A DNA stretch of 64,000 nt from Maratus speciosus (GCA_963932465.1 OZ010786.1:597607038-597671037), one strand, 5' to 3'. Shown: positions 21,370-33,819, counted from the first letter of the stretch. Numbers and translations are program-made. The notes: generated by a model not told the origin, from the letters alone.

Positions 21370-23866
21370 TTCAAATTTTTCATTTGTACAGCATGGATTA
21401 TACCGCAGTGTAACATACACTGATTTGTCATTTAAATCATATGAGTTTCTTATATGCAATGGAACATAGTTAAATAAATCTTTTATGTTTATTAGATTAA
21501 CAGCACCAGTAGAACTTACAACATATCAGTGAAAATGGCTGTCAAAACCTAAAAACTCAAACAAATCACAAATTAAAAATGCATTATTATTAAGGACAAA
21601 CATTTTTTTTTTATTTTACCAAAAATAGGTAACTCATCAATGCAAGAAACAAACACAACCATATTTTTTTAATATGTTGTGCCATTATAACGAAAACCAT
21701 TACACTGCATTACTTCCGAATTGTCACTCAAACCGTTTACTTCAAGTTTCAAATTATGTTCCTTTTAACTATGCATTTTTCCATATGTTGTTTCCAACAC
21801 ATTTGATATTGCATTGCATTTAAAATATTTCTCATGTAAAGTATGTGCAATTTATAACTGATGGCGTATGGCTACTGTTTTAGCAACATTTACAAAATTT
21901 TTGCTAGCTGATGCACATCTTTTTGAAGGATAATGTTTGCTTACATATCGCATGCTCCAATACATAACTGGAGGCCCTAGCTGCCTTATGATCCTAGGAT
22001 AGTGTACTGCAAAATGCATTTTTGGTGATAAATGTTTATCTGGAAAAAGCTCTAAAAAAAGTTTGTGATGATCTGCTATATTTTCTGCTAATTTAAAAGT
22101 TTCAGGTAATGTCTGGAGCCATAATAGTATCAATTAATTTCAACATAAGATTAAATAACTGCCAAAATTCGTTATCTTCAGAAATTTTGTCACCAATTAA
22201 TAAGGGTATGTTTCGAATCAAGGTCCACATTTGAGATGCACTTTGCCCATTAGAACCATCAAGATTTAAAAGTTTTTCTTTGTTTATTGACACTGGTTTA
22301 GAACTTGATTCATATTTACCATAATTAAAATTTATTATCCTATCATTTAAAAGACTAAGTGAAAATTTTGGCTTTAAAAACAAACTGATGTACTATTAAG
22401 AAGGTTTCACTAGCACACCAACCTTCAAAAAGATCGTGCATTACATCTACAATCAAATTATTTGTCACATGCCAATAACTTAAATCATTTAGGCAGCAAG
22501 GAGTTTTAACACCACATTCTGATACTGTTATGTCACCAGAAGACACTTTATTAACATGCATGTCATGCTCAGTTTTATTACGTAGTAAACTAATATCTTC
22601 CTTTATATTTTTATACAAAATATATTTTTTTGCTAGACAAAATCTACAACAAAAAATAGCAGTAAAGCTCTCAACAAACCCCAGCAGTTTATTCAACCCT
22701 AAATTATCACCTACCACTTGCCAAATTACAACTTTGTATATATTTCCCTGAAATTCTATACCTTCATCTGAAAGCTTTTTCAAATCATGAACAAGTCTAT
22801 CTAGTATTGTCCGATAACCATATTTTTCGACATCAAGAGAATAGTGTATGTTAGTTATAAATATTGAATCTAACAAAGATTGAAGGTGCACAGGCAAATC
22901 TTTAATTTTAAAATATACGAATCCCAATTTATGTACACCGGTATGTGACCCCAATGGATTTTGTAAGCTCCACATCATCTATATACAACTCGATTACTAT
23001 TGTATCCACAGAGCTTAAAATTGCATTGGAATAATAATAAAATCCATCTTGGATACTACAAAGGGTTGCATTTCTAAGACTTTTGTTTTGTTTGTATGTT
23101 TTGAAAATATGCAAAAATCCATCAATAGAAATAATTTTTTTCATTGTGTCTACTATACTTATGTATTGGCATGTGTCATTTTTAAGAATTTGGTGAGGTA
23201 GCCATCTATAAACTTTTGTTCATATCGTGTACCTAAAGCAATCTCCTTTGGCTCAACATAGCGACCACTTGCTTTAATGGCATTGACTATTTTATGTTTT
23301 GAATAAAATGTAGACAATGAAGAAGCAGCAAAATCAAATGTTGCCATCAGTGATTTTGTGTTTTTTTCACATTTCATTCCATTTTCAGTTAAAAAATTCA
23401 CTGTTTCTGATTTTAAATAATTTACAGTATTGTACAGAAAAGATGAAGTACTATTGATAGATGAGATAATACTAGAACAGTAGTACACTGCTTTTGCTAC
23501 ATGTTTCACTGCAATATTGCAAAATATCCTTTTGAAATTGTTCATGTTTACATATTTCTGAATCACCCAAAAAATTGATTTGAAAATATCAATTTGAGGG
23601 TAAATCATCAGAAGACAAATCACCATCTTTACTATTTATCGGCTGATTTGAAAAATTACGACTTTCTGAAATGTCTATTTCTACGTCACTAGCATGAAAT
23701 CTTTTCAGATGTCTCTCATAGTTAAACAACTTCATAAATGCTTGTCTACAGCTTTCATCATAACACACATACCGCTTAAGTATACATGTCTTATGATAAT
23801 TTCGAATGTGACGGCAAAGATCATGTGGATTTTGAAATTTTTTTTTGCAAAGTGAGCAAAACATGG
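21370..23866 (-). pseudogene. EnSpm/CACTA (TNP2-like) transposase with two C2H2 fingers
   Basis: Reads right to left from ATG at 23864, just inside an acceptor-like TTTGCAG. Two fingers open it: CSLCKKKFQNPHDLCRH..H and CYDESCRQAFMKLF..H..H (residues ~3-60). A linker follows, then DDVEL and NPLGSHTGVHKLGFVYF, GDNLGLNKLLGFVESF with CRFC, and HVTNNLIVDVMHDLFEGW. The latter two match conserved blocks of animal EnSpm-type transposases (compare DVMH in plant TNP2). The C-terminal block includes KMHFAVHYPRIIRQLGPPV and, near 21480-21390, INIKDLFNYVPLHIRN. Frameshifts or stops near 23600, 23150, 22950, 22370 and 22110 disable it. Confidence 0.75.
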
Positions 23867-23989
23867 CTGCAAATTTTTAAATACAAATTGTAGCTGATAA
23901 AATATAAGAAAAAAACAGAATTTAAATGTTCTTTTAATTCAGTCTAAAAACAAGTGCAGAAATATTAAAGTCCCTCTCCCAACTCCCTA

Positions 23990-24450
23990 TGAGAATATTT
24001 ATTTCTCAAATGACAATTTACATTAAGATTAAAATATTATATTAATAGTCCTTTTTAGTTCACTGATATAGGATGTCACTTCATTTTGTTTTTTGTGCAT
24101 CACATTTAGTATAAAACAGGCATTGAGAAAGTTTCATACATTACTACAGTAAGGAGATGAAAGGCTTTCCTACACCAGCCCCAAACAAATGACTATCTCA
24201 AATGAAATAAAATTTACATTAGATTAAAATATTATGACATTCAGTTGATATCTATAATAATAAAAAAAGGATAACTAGGATGAAAAGTTTCATACTGGTA
24301 CAATGCAAAGTAAAAATATGATATTTACACACTTAAAAAAATCCGTTCTTTCAGTTCTCTGATACAAGATGCCATTTCATTTTGTGCATCACATTTTTAA
24401 AAACAGACATTTAGAAAATTCCATACATTACTACAGTAAGGAGAAAATTC
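23990..24450. repeat. Tandem duplication of a ~200-300 bp segment
   Basis: 24052-24155 and 24353-24447 share blocks (CATTACTACAGTAAGGAGA, ATTTCATTTTGTGCATCAC). ATTAAAATATTAT segments recur at 24028 and 24221. The right copy includes the stop codon of the exon at 24431-24637, so this duplicates the 3' end of that gene. Confidence 0.6.
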
Positions 24451-24637
24451 CAAGTTTAAAATATGTTATCTTAAAGCATAAATCAACTGCTTTTAACATA
24501 CTACTTGTTTTTATACAATGGTTTTCAAAAATTAATGTTTGTACAGGGTTTAACTTCCCAATAGCTAATACAAGCGGTTGTTTACAGTCTCCACCCAATA
24601 GTCTGTCTTCTTTCATAAACTTTTCGATGCCTTGGCA
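24431..24637 (-). pseudogene. C-terminal exon of a SAM-family gene (partner gene of the CACTA element?)
   Basis: On the minus strand a polypyrimidine tract and GTTTATAGGTAG precede an open frame of 68 codons ending TAG at 24431-24433. It reads CQGIEKFMKEDRLLGGDCKQ, LVLAIGKLNPVQTL, then HCIKTSSMLKAVDLCFKITY. The MLKAVDLCFK element resembles the C-terminus of an expanded, poorly characterised animal protein family whose members start with a SAM-like domain. I recall this from family pattern only. Using the first AG (24642) would put a stop in frame, so I chose the second. Confidence 0.4.
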
Positions 24638-25480
24638 CTACCTATAAACAAAAGAAAAACATTTTAAAAATAAGTGCAATAATTTCTTGATTGTTGTCAC
24701 CCTGTGAACAATTTACAAAAGCAGCATGATTTAGGGCACTTCAGAAATATATACAGATTGTAAGAACTTTGTGTCGTGTAATGAACTCTTTTTGTGAGCT
24801 CCTGTAAGTACTGTATCCCATGCATAAATACTACACACTTAATTTTCAATAGCAATCTTGCTGCAATAATCCAATAGCATATATCTTTCACAAGATTTGG
24901 ATGTAAATACAGAATTATCAGCACTTACAAACTAAATTCAAAAATAAATAAATAATGAGAAGTGTTACATTTTTGTGGGGTAACATTTATGTAGTAATTT
25001 TAGAATTCATTACAAAATATTTTTTTAATTGAATAGTTTTAAAAACAAAAACGTGATAATTATCCTACTGTTGTTATCATATAAACCTCACAAAAATACA
25101 ATACTTGATATTTATAATAATACAACTAATATTTTAATGTAAATCAACAATCACAAGAGTTATTGGCAGACCCATAACCAGGATTTTCCTTCGGAGGGGG
25201 CTCAATCTTGGAATTTTTTCTGATATGATAGCAATAATTTGCACACTTTAAAGTGTGAATAAAAAAATAAACAAGGCTTAAACTAAGGTGTATTCCTCCT
25301 TATAGTATACTTGATACCCATGTCAAAAATTCTATTTTTTTTTTTTTTTTTAAGTGAAATTTTATTTTATGATCAAAAAGACAGAAAACGTACTGGTGAC
25401 TATTTTTATATTCTATTCGTATCACTATTTTAAAAGATAAAACTTTTTAGTACATTTCACTTGCACACATTGTCAAAGTA

Positions 25481-26282
25481 CACTATGTGACATTGAACAT
25501 GCAACACCAAGAAGTAGGAGAGGACAGATATTTATTCAAATTTCAGGATAGATGCATGTGATAGAGTTATTTAAACGATATGAAATGCGCAGCTCTCCAG
25601 TGCATGTTGAATAAGATATAACGGAAGGAACCTGCAAAATGGGCAGTATTCGTAGCTTTACTTCTGCTAGGGAAAGCATCGTAGAAATTTTGTTCTTGTC
25701 TCCCAGGACGCGTGTAATAGCAGAGAATGCCAGGCCACTGTCAACGGAGACATTTACAGCAGACAGACGATTTTACGAAGGGCATGGTGATTGGACTGAG
25801 ACGGACAGGTTGGTCCATATGTCATATTCGCAGCTGAGACACATCTGTATGCATCCACAGTGCACCGCTGTGGCGAAGGTGGTTGGAACGAAGAAATGTG
25901 GAAAGTTTGAAGGGTGCTAGTGCAGCCAGAGTGACGTCAGCACATGTGGATAGACGCTTCCCCCGAAAAGCAGTAGTGAACCCGCAAGCCACCTCTACCT
26001 CCACTTTGCAGTGTGTTCAAGACACCCTGAATGTTCCCATATCGACCAGAACCATTGTAGTACTCTCATTGACTCTGTACCTAGACGTGTTGCTTCGTGT
26101 ATCGTTATCCACGGTGGTCCTACATCCTACTGAGCTGATGCTATTCTCGCTTTGTATTATGGCTATATTTTCGAAATATTGTTCAATTCAACTACTGTCC
26201 GTTGCTGTCTCTCTCTGTTTGTCGAGTTTCATCATTTTCTGGCCACTCTTTCCTGGTGTTGCATTTTCAATGTCAGGTAGTG
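25481..26282 (+). mobile_element. Tc1-like transposon, internally deleted, 802 bp
   Basis: Left end CACTATGTGACATTGAACAT then GCAACACCA; right end inverted CACTACCTGACATTGAAAAT then GCAACACCA. TA flanks both (25479-25480, 26283-26284). It is far shorter than a full 1.3-1.6 kb Tc1 element. GC content is clearly higher than the surroundings, consistent with a later arrival. Confidence 0.8.
25639..26058 (+). pseudogene. N-terminal half of a Tc1-type transposase
   Basis: Opens MGSIRSFTSARESIVEI, like the MGxxxxFT start of arthropod Tc1 transposases. A frameshift within 25883-25920 leads into a frame with NPQATSTSTLQCVQDTLN then VPISTRTI, the second helix-turn-helix (TTxxLQ..L...VSxRTIxRRL). After RTI the similarity stops and nothing of the DDE core is seen before the right terminus, so the catalytic half was deleted. 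Confidence 0.6.
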
Positions 26283-26284
26283 TA

Positions 26285-27578
26285 TATGTGAAAATATTTT
26301 GGTTTGAGAAAGTGGTGCAAGACAGAATTAAAAATTAGTTACCAGCGGATATTTTATTATCAATAGAGATCTATCATCATTATATCTATCATAATTAGAG
26401 AAAGATTTTTTAAACTTTCGGGGGTGCTTCAGCCATCTCTCTGGCTATGTGATTATGTAAATTATACAATAGAAGGATACATACAGACAGAAATTGGATG
26501 AAATGATCAAGAGACTGGGTCCCAGTGGGTTTTATTATTATGTGCTTAGAATTTTTGGAACCAGATTTTCTAAATACTCCTTGGTAAAGTAACATTGGGA
26601 GTAAAATTAATGCACAAAAAATTTCTGAAAGAGGAAAAAACTTTGTAAATACCAAACTTTAGATTTCTCTGAAATCATAATCTTAAAAATAACACCTACT
26701 AGCTGAACTGCCATTGCCCAGGCATATGATAACATTAAATAAACCTCAAAATTATGATTTTATATATTTGACTCTATTTTGTCTGAATTTATATTTTTAA
26801 ATGAAAAAATTCTTGAAAAAATATTTATTTTTAGTGATAAAACTACTTTTAAGAAGACATTTTTTCACTTGGTTTATTTCACTAGTTCTTGTCTGAATTG
26901 TTTAAGATATTCTGTAGTTATAATATAAATATGAGAGTTATAGATCCCATAACAAAAATTCGAAAACAAAAATACTGATATCTAGTTGATAAAGAAATGT
27001 GTGTTTTTTTTTCACATCAGCTCCATCCGTACAAAACTGTGAAAAAACACAAAGTAAAATGCATGTTTGGATCTTCCTTTCATCCTAATGCACAATCTGA
27101 TACTAGGCATGCATTACTGGTTGACGCAGAATAAGAGATGAGGTTTTGATGAGAGTTCATTATCATTTTTAATTAATATCTTGACTAATTAACAAAAAAT
27201 TGAAAATTCTCTGGTGCATCAGAAAAGGTCTTGGCATGGTTCCAAGTTACAAAATGTGCCAGGACTGAAAATATTTTTGATTCCCCCTTTCCCCCAGCTG
27301 AAGTTGAAAGGCTAAAGTATATAAAATTTAAGAATGTGTGCAAATACGTAATATTAAAAAAAATTCATCTTGATACTGCTCTAGGGAATTTTTAAAAGAC
27401 AAATATGTCATGTCCTGGTGACAGCCCACGGAAGACTTGCACCCATGAGCCTTGGACTACCCTCACTCAAATTTTCAGCCTTGATGTACAGTTCGTAATT
27501 TTTTTCTAGTCATAGCGCACAGAGCAAAACTTTGTTTCATTGGAATAAGATATGGGTCAATAAGAAAAAAAATGGTTC
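26285..27578. other. AT-rich CACTA interior, nothing recognised
   Basis: No paired termini or plausible exon found. Confidence 0.45.
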
Positions 27579-27867
27579 ATTTTAGGAGGGGTTGGCACGG
27601 TTGAAACCGTTTCTTTCTTTTTTTTTTTTTTTTTTTTTTTTTTTTGGTCAAAAAAATCATTTGGTATTTTTAGAACAAATTTAATATAACATTTTTTCTT
27701 TTTTGTAATTTAAGTGCTTTTAATTATTAATAGAAGTAATTTCTACTTTTAACACTTCATTTCAGCAGACAACATGAGACATAACGAGTCTAGATCATGT
27801 TTCCATGCATGTGAAAGGAAAAATAGCATGTGCTGATGAACATGTCTTGTCTGGTACTCTAAAAGTT

Positions 27868-27908
27868 TATCTTAAAACATACAAAATTAGAAAAGATAAA
27901 ATAGATAA
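27868..27908 (+). repeat. 41-bp direct repeat, left copy
   Basis: Identical to 29266-29306. The uninterrupted paralogous element (around 39520-39575, reversed) has only one copy, so the second arose with the insertion. Confidence 0.9.
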
Positions 27909-29265
27909 TAGTCCAGGCAATAGGGAATTTTGCCTAGCAAAACTAATGGTAGTTCTGGAAATAGGCTTACTTATGTTTTTTGGGTCGCTGAATCCGAATT
28001 TGTAACTACCCACCAAAATTTCCCCCGGCAACACCCCCAAATTTTGGTAAAAAGCCCCCCCAAAAAAGTTTATTAAAAAATCAATTTTTTTATTGTTTTA
28101 GGGAAAAAGTATCTAGAAATTCAGAAAGTAGACAAAATTTGCAACAAATTAGATATATGACATTATGACTTAGGATGAAGGGGAAGGGGGGATCTACCTC
28201 GGAACATGCGCCGCGGTGCTGCGTGGACTAAGTTGCACAATTCCACTTAACCACTCACACGTTTACATTCGCCCTCCCATGTCCCCTACGAACTTTCTCT
28301 ATAAGGTTTACTTTAAGTTTGTTGGGTCGCTGAATCCGAATTTTTAACTTACCCCCAAAATCCCCCACCGAAAACCCCCCAAAATAGTTGTTTTTAACTT
28401 TAATTTCTTATTTTTTTAGTGGAAAAGCATTACGAAATTCAGAAACTAGACAAAATTTGCAACAAATAGGATATATGACATTATGACGTAGGATAAACAG
28501 GGAGAGAGGGGGCTGCCTCGGAACATTCCCCGCGCGCTTTTCTCAAAAACCAAATTTTTTCAAAAAAAAACAATTTTTTGGGGGGTTGCCGGGTGAAATT
28601 TTGGTGGAAAGTTACAAATTCGGATTCAGCGACCCAAAAACCATAAGTTGAGTCGAAATCCATAACTAGTATTAATTTTGCCAGGTAAAATCCCTATTGC
28701 CTGGACGTAATAACTTAGTGCATGTAGCGCCGCAGTGCATGTTCAGAGGCAGCACTCCTTCTCCCCGTTCATCCTACGTCATAATGTCATATATCCTTTT
28801 TGTTGCAAATTTTGTCTAGTTTCTGAATTTCGTTATGCTTTTCACCTAAAACAATAAGAAATTTAAGTTAAAAACAACTATTTGGGGGGGGGGGGGGGAT
28901 TTGGGGTGGAAGTTAAAAATTCGGATTCAACAACCCAAAAAACTTATTTTTAAGTAAACCTTTTAGAGAAAGTTCGGAGGGGAGATGGGAGGGCAAATGT
29001 AAACGTGTGAGTGGTTAAGTGGAATTGCGCAACATAGTCCACGCAACACCGCGCGTATGTTCCGAGGCAGATCCCCCCTTCCCCTTCATCCTAAGTCATA
29101 ATGTCATATATCTAATTTGTTGCAAATTTTGTCTACTTTCTGAATTTCTAGATACTTTTTCCCTAAAACAATTTTTTTAATAAAAACCTTTTTTGAGGGG
29201 CATTTTACCAAAATTTGGGAAGGGGGGGTTGCCGGGCGTAGCTCATAGGGGGCAGAGCCCCCTAG
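27909..29265 (+). mobile_element. Palindromic foldback element with Helitron-like 3' end
   Basis: The right end reads GGGGGCAGAGCCCCCTAG, a stem-loop followed by CTAG and then T, like a Helitron 3' terminus. The interior is a large imperfect palindrome: about 28028-28530 pairs with 28740-29240 (for example GGGTCGCTGAATCCGAATTT versus AAATTCGGATTCA.C.ACCC). Its loop holds an inverted copy of the left flank (27913-28030 versus 28590-28708, GTCCAGGCAATAGGGA / CCCTATTGCCTGGAC). No Rep/helicase gene. Helitrons are not known for long target duplications, so the class is uncertain. Confidence 0.65.
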
Positions 29266-29306
29266 TATCTTAAAACATACAAAATTAGAAAAGATAAAAT
29301 AGATAA
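29266..29306 (+). repeat. 41-bp direct repeat, right copy
   Basis: Perfect match to 27868-27908, starting TATCTTAAAACATACAAAAT. Confidence 0.9.
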
Positions 29307-30015
29307 ATAATTTTCAATATTTAGCATAAAATATTTTCATTTAAAAAATGCAGATTATTAAGAGCTGTTAATAACAAAATACAATGATCTTTAAGATTTT
29401 GTCAAGTTGTGAAAGAACATTTTCTTGATTGGGGGAGATTATTCTTAAAGAATTTTAAAAACTAACTTAAGATATGAAGTTGAATAATACAGATTGCAAA
29501 AATTGAGTGCTAGTTACAGTATTTCAATAATGCCAACCAATCTTTTTTGTTACTTGCTGAATCTAACGGTAAAATTTTTTAACTTGGACACTTGGAGTAT
29601 CATCAGAAAACAAAATAACCAGAAGTATTTGTATATTTAAAACAAATAATAATAACTACAGAACATTATATTTTCATGAAAAGGCATCAAATATTTATGG
29701 ATTATTATATTATTAATCAAAAGATTCTTCATGCGATTTTCAAGGTATCAATGTTTCACTATGTAGAACAGTTTACTCTTTGAATATACAACATAGCGTT
29801 ACTAATAGATAATGTTTAAATTAGAAATTTATTTCAATTTTCTACTTAATTGACTACTATTTACTTTTAATAATTTCAAGTGAAGTTATATTTCTTATAG
29901 ATACAATATCCAACAATGTTTATTTTATCAACAGATATGTAGTTGTATGCAATAGCAAATTATATATAAATCTGGGTTTTTTACAAAACAGTTTTTTGCC
30001 ACCCCTGATTTTAGG

Positions 30016-30480
30016 ACCCTTCACAGAATTCCATTTCCTAAAATGAATCCTTCACAGAATTATATTTCACAAAAAGAACCATTCACAGAATTGTATTTTT
30101 TACACAAGGACAACATCATAAAATTTGCTTTATTTTCTATTCTATTAAAACGGCCCTTTCACATGTATTTAAATTTTTAACTGTGTATGTTGAACAAGAC
30201 ATTCATACTTTTTGTGGAAGATTCATATATAGAAATGTAAATGAGTCTGTAGGTAGAAAATGCACCCCCTCCCCCCACCCCCCCAAAAAAGGATCATTTT
30301 TTTATTATGCTACTTTTATTTTCACAAGTATTAGGGGACAAAAAATCGCAAAATTTCACAAAAACACCCTGTCAAAAATGTTAATAGAACAGTTAAATTT
30401 ATTTTAGTAAAAGTAATGAATTTACTATAGAATATACATTTAGAAATTTACTATACATGCACATAAATATTTACTGCATA
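30016..30480. other. CACTA interior, nothing recognised
   Basis: Three spaced copies of TTCACAGAATT (about 30019, 30049, 30080) form a short degenerate repeat of about 31 bp; otherwise featureless. Confidence 0.45.
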
Positions 30481-30481
30481 C

Positions 30482-30659
30482 TTTCATTGCAGGGTTCAGC
30501 TGTACTCATATCTAATTCAAGCCAATTTGCAAATTCCTTAGCTGCGGACCTTCCGCAATGCCTACCTTGTAAGATAATGGAATTTGAAACTATTCCAAAT
30601 TCTGAACAAAAGCTGTCGCCTTTCCTTTCATCAAAAATTAATTTGAATTCAGAATCAAT
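30482..30659 (-). pseudogene. Possible internal exon of the SAM-family gene
   Basis: On the minus strand a strong acceptor (TTAATTTTTTTATAG) precedes 59 open codons reading IDSEFKLIFDERKGDSFCSE, then NSIILQGRHCGRSAKEFANW, closed by a donor-like GAAA/GTATGC; CAAG/GTAGG at about 30566 is an alternative donor. It lies in order between the first and last putative exons, on the same strand. I do not recognise a domain. The plus strand is also open here and has an acceptor-like TTTCATTGCAG, so the strand is not certain. Confidence 0.3.
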
Positions 30660-30926
30660 CTATAAAAAAATTAATATACAATAAGAGATGGAATTATAAT
30701 ATTAAATACAATTATATTAATAGCTATGACAATAAAAAGATAAAGCAAAAATTTTAAGCTTTTCATTATGATTGTCACACTACATGTAAGGATAAACCAA
30801 ATCTCCTGAATTTCAAAGCATTTTCAAAATGTTAGGAACTTAAAAAGCATCCTACCTTTATGAATTGCTAACTTGTGCAAAACTGATGTTAACCTTGAGA
30901 GATCTAGGTAAACTGTAACTTGTATG

Positions 30927-31682
30927 CAGGGGTGATTCTGAGTAAAAATAAATCTTTTGAAATTCACAGCAAATTATCTCAATGGTTACAATAGAGGGCG
31001 GGGGATCCTACTCTGGGGCTAATTATGCGATCCATTGACGAAAATCGCATGTTATATGCAATTCTTTGACAAAATTTGCATTTTACATGCGATTTTTTGA
31101 TAAAATTCGTATTTTCTCCGGCAATCTTTTGCTTAAATTCGATTTTTTTTGCAATCCTTTGACTAAATTCAGGCTTTTTTTTGTCACGCTTTGATGAAAT
31201 TCAGGCTTTCTTCCATCATCCATTGATGAAATTCAAGCTTTTTTCCATCATCATTTGATGAACTTCAGGCTTTTATCCATCATCCTCTGATGAAATTCAG
31301 GTATTTTATACAGTCCTTTGACAAAATTAGTGTTTTTTTGTAATCCTTTGATGATATTAGCATTTTTGTGTGATCCTTTTACAAAATTTGAGTTCTTTTT
31401 CAGCGATCTCTTGATGAAAAGCACGTTTTTTCCACGCGATACTTTGACGAAATTCACGTTTTCCCCTGTGATCCTTTGACGGAATTTTCATTTTTCACTG
31501 CAATGCTTTGACAAAATTCGCACTTTCCCCATGATGTATTGATAAAATGGATTTTTTTGGTTCCCATTTGTCAAAATTTAGGATTTTTTTATGTCTGAAT
31601 TTTCAGACGGATGGCCGATATTTTAAAACTTTCATAACCGAAGATTTAAATTTTCGAAAAATTTAGAACAGAATCACCCGTG
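30927..31682. mobile_element. hAT-type element carrying 31-36-bp array 1
   Basis: Ends CAGGGGTGATTCTG and CAGAATCACCCGTG (one mismatch when inverted). The flanks CTTGTATG (30919-30926) and ATTGTATG (31683-31690) agree at 7 of 8, as expected of an aged hAT duplication. Most of the interior is the tandem array. Confidence 0.8.
31025..31600 (-). repeat. Degenerate minisatellite array 1
   Basis: Roughly 16-17 units of about 33-36 bp, each with TTTGA(C/T)(A/G)AAATT(C/T)G/A then a T-run. On the minus strand the core is GAATTT(C/T)GTCAAAGGATC, the same core as in arrays 2 and 3. Confidence 0.75.
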
Positions 31683-31728
31683 ATTGTATGTTTTTATTTT
31701 TATTTATTTATTTTATTTTGCTAATTTA

Positions 31729-32526
31729 TAGGGATGCACCGAATAGTGATTTTGGCCGAATGTCGAATATTCGGCCTACAGGCGAACCGAATTACCGAAT
31801 ATTCGGCTGGACAAATAATTTTTTATTTCAAAGGCATTAAAATATTAATTTAAAAAAATACATAATACTTAATACAGAAAATAACATTTGGATAAACAGG
31901 AGCTTTTTATAAGTAAACTTTATACTGAAACAAAAATCTACTTTGAGTTACTTAAGAATAGGATAGTTATAAACTTTTTTAATTAATAAAATTTTAAATT
32001 TCATGACTTCATCTGTGAATTAAAGCAAATGAATATTTTCTTAAATTCTGAAACAAACATTTTAAAATCAAAGAGAAATTGTGAAAAAAATTGGAAGAAA
32101 AACTTCACAGGGTCATATATACTCTTTATTTGTCCGGAAGCGACTAAAGTAAAAATAAATAATACAATCTATACAAATGATGGCAACTCAGCAAGGAAAA
32201 TTTTAAATGGCATCCTAGATTAGTCTCTGAAATTTGCGATCCTAAAATCTTTCAACAAACTTTTAATAAAGATAATGTGGTCAAGAAAATCTTTTTTTTT
32301 TAAACATTAATTTACTAATTTTCTTAACTTTAATTTTACAAACAGCAAATAATGTAAAATTATTATTTTTTTTATTTAAATATAATTCTATTTATTTAAT
32401 TGTTCTGGATATCATTATAAGTCGACAGTTAAAATTAGAAGTTGTGCAAGGTTTTTTTCAGTATTCGGTGCGCCAATATTCGGTGAGATGTCCGAATACC
32501 GAATATTCGGTGCATCCCTATCACTA
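31729..32526. mobile_element. hAT-type element family E, copy 1
   Basis: Left end TAGGGATGCACCGAAT; right side ATTCGGTGCATCCCTA at 32505-32520. CTAATTTA occurs at 31721-31728 and 32527-32534, so the right boundary may lie 6 bp outside the obvious inverted repeat. The subterminal parts are rich in CCGAATATTCGG palindromes. Noncoding. It serves as empty site for the MITE in copy 2. Confidence 0.75.
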
Positions 32527-32909
32527 CTAATTTACTTACTGTACAATAAAGTGTCGTGTAATGTTTGCATCTTATAATACAGGGTATATACAATGATCCG
32601 TTTATATGTTTAAGTTAATAAGATAACAGATACTGTATGAACATTACTGAAATTGCATTTTTTAGCAATGTCTACATGGGGTGTCCATTACTGGAAATTG
32701 ACTAATTAAGTGTTCCAGTAATGGACCTAAAAAATAAATGATAATAAACCTAAAAAATAAATGAAATTTTGTAAATGGCCATTAGTATATTCATAAAATT
32801 TAAAGTTTTCTATTACTATAAGTTATCTATTACTATAAATCAACCATCTTGTGCGAGTTTTAATGCATAAGCTAAAACCTTTTACAATGTTCAAATGCAC
32901 AAATACGTA

Positions 32910-33136
32910 CAATACCATGACACAAAAAACCACATACGGCCGTTTCAAAGAGTATTCTTGAATCCCCTTTCTCAGTGTGATAAAAAAAAATATTAAAAGA
33001 TTAAAATGAGGTCAAAGAATCCCTCGGTTATAGACCCTGGCTATTTTTGTGATTCACCCCCGCGCCCCTCGCACTGAAGAAGGAGATCCAAGAATCCTTG
33101 GAACGGCCGTATGTAGTTTTTTGTGTCATGGTACTG
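32910..33136. mobile_element. Tc1/mariner-type MITE, 227 bp
   Basis: CA(A/G)TACCATGACACAAA termini continue through ACATACGGCCGTT on both arms (about 35 bp). TA flanks at 32908-32909 and 33137-33138. Confidence 0.8.
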
Positions 33137-33819
33137 TATGTGTTTCAGCGTTCGAAATCCTTGGTGGTCCGCTGGTCCGAGATCACTAAAAATTCAATCG
33201 GACCACTAATTTAAAAAATTTAGTGGTCCGAAGGACCAGTAACTAACAGTAACTTTTCCCCCTCTTTGACAGGTAAACGTAAATTTTCCCATCCCTGAGA
33301 AAACTGCAACCAAACATTACAATAAGCATAAAATTTGCATAAATACTTAGTCAGTTAAAATAAATAGACGGAAATAAAAAACATAATAATTTCAGTTTTT
33401 GTTTATGTACTATTTATTTAATTTTTAGCAAATTATAATTTTACATTTTATTATGCCGAAAATTTTGGGTAACTGAAAGGAAGTTTGGTTTATATTCTCG
33501 GCGGAGGAGAGGGGTGGGGGGTGTCACTCAAAGGGTTAAGGTACTTATATAATTTTATGTAGCAGCCCGGGCGCAGAATCGGCGCAACGCTGCGACGCAC
33601 GTCGCAGACTCTTGAGAAGGTCTGCAGACTATTTTTTAACTGTTAAAATTTAGGAAAAAAAAGTATGTTAGAAATTATTTTCCATGGGCCATAATAATAC
33701 GATCCACACCACATGCGATTGACGAAGCTCCGATTCCCTTTAAAATATAAATAATTCACGGAGAAAACTCTAGACACGCGATCGTGAAACGCCCAATATT
33801 AAATGAGTCGATCCTCGTA

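Larger units (their letters stand above)
27587..30007 (-). mobile_element. hAT-type element D', copy with nested insertion
   Basis: Left end AGGGGTTGGCACGG and right end GCCACCCCTG, flanked by a perfect 8-bp duplication ATTTTAGG (27579-27586 and 30008-30015). The subterminal 27660-27870 and 29310-29990 blocks match the element at 38340-39855 in reverse. It carries the 1357-bp insertion at 27909-29265. No transposase is seen. Confidence 0.82.

Noticed and set aside
30457..30684. Plus-strand reading of the possible exon (acceptor TTTCATTGCAG)
   Set aside because: Kept only as an alternative: the minus reading has the better acceptor, a longer open stretch and the same strand as the neighbouring putative exons.
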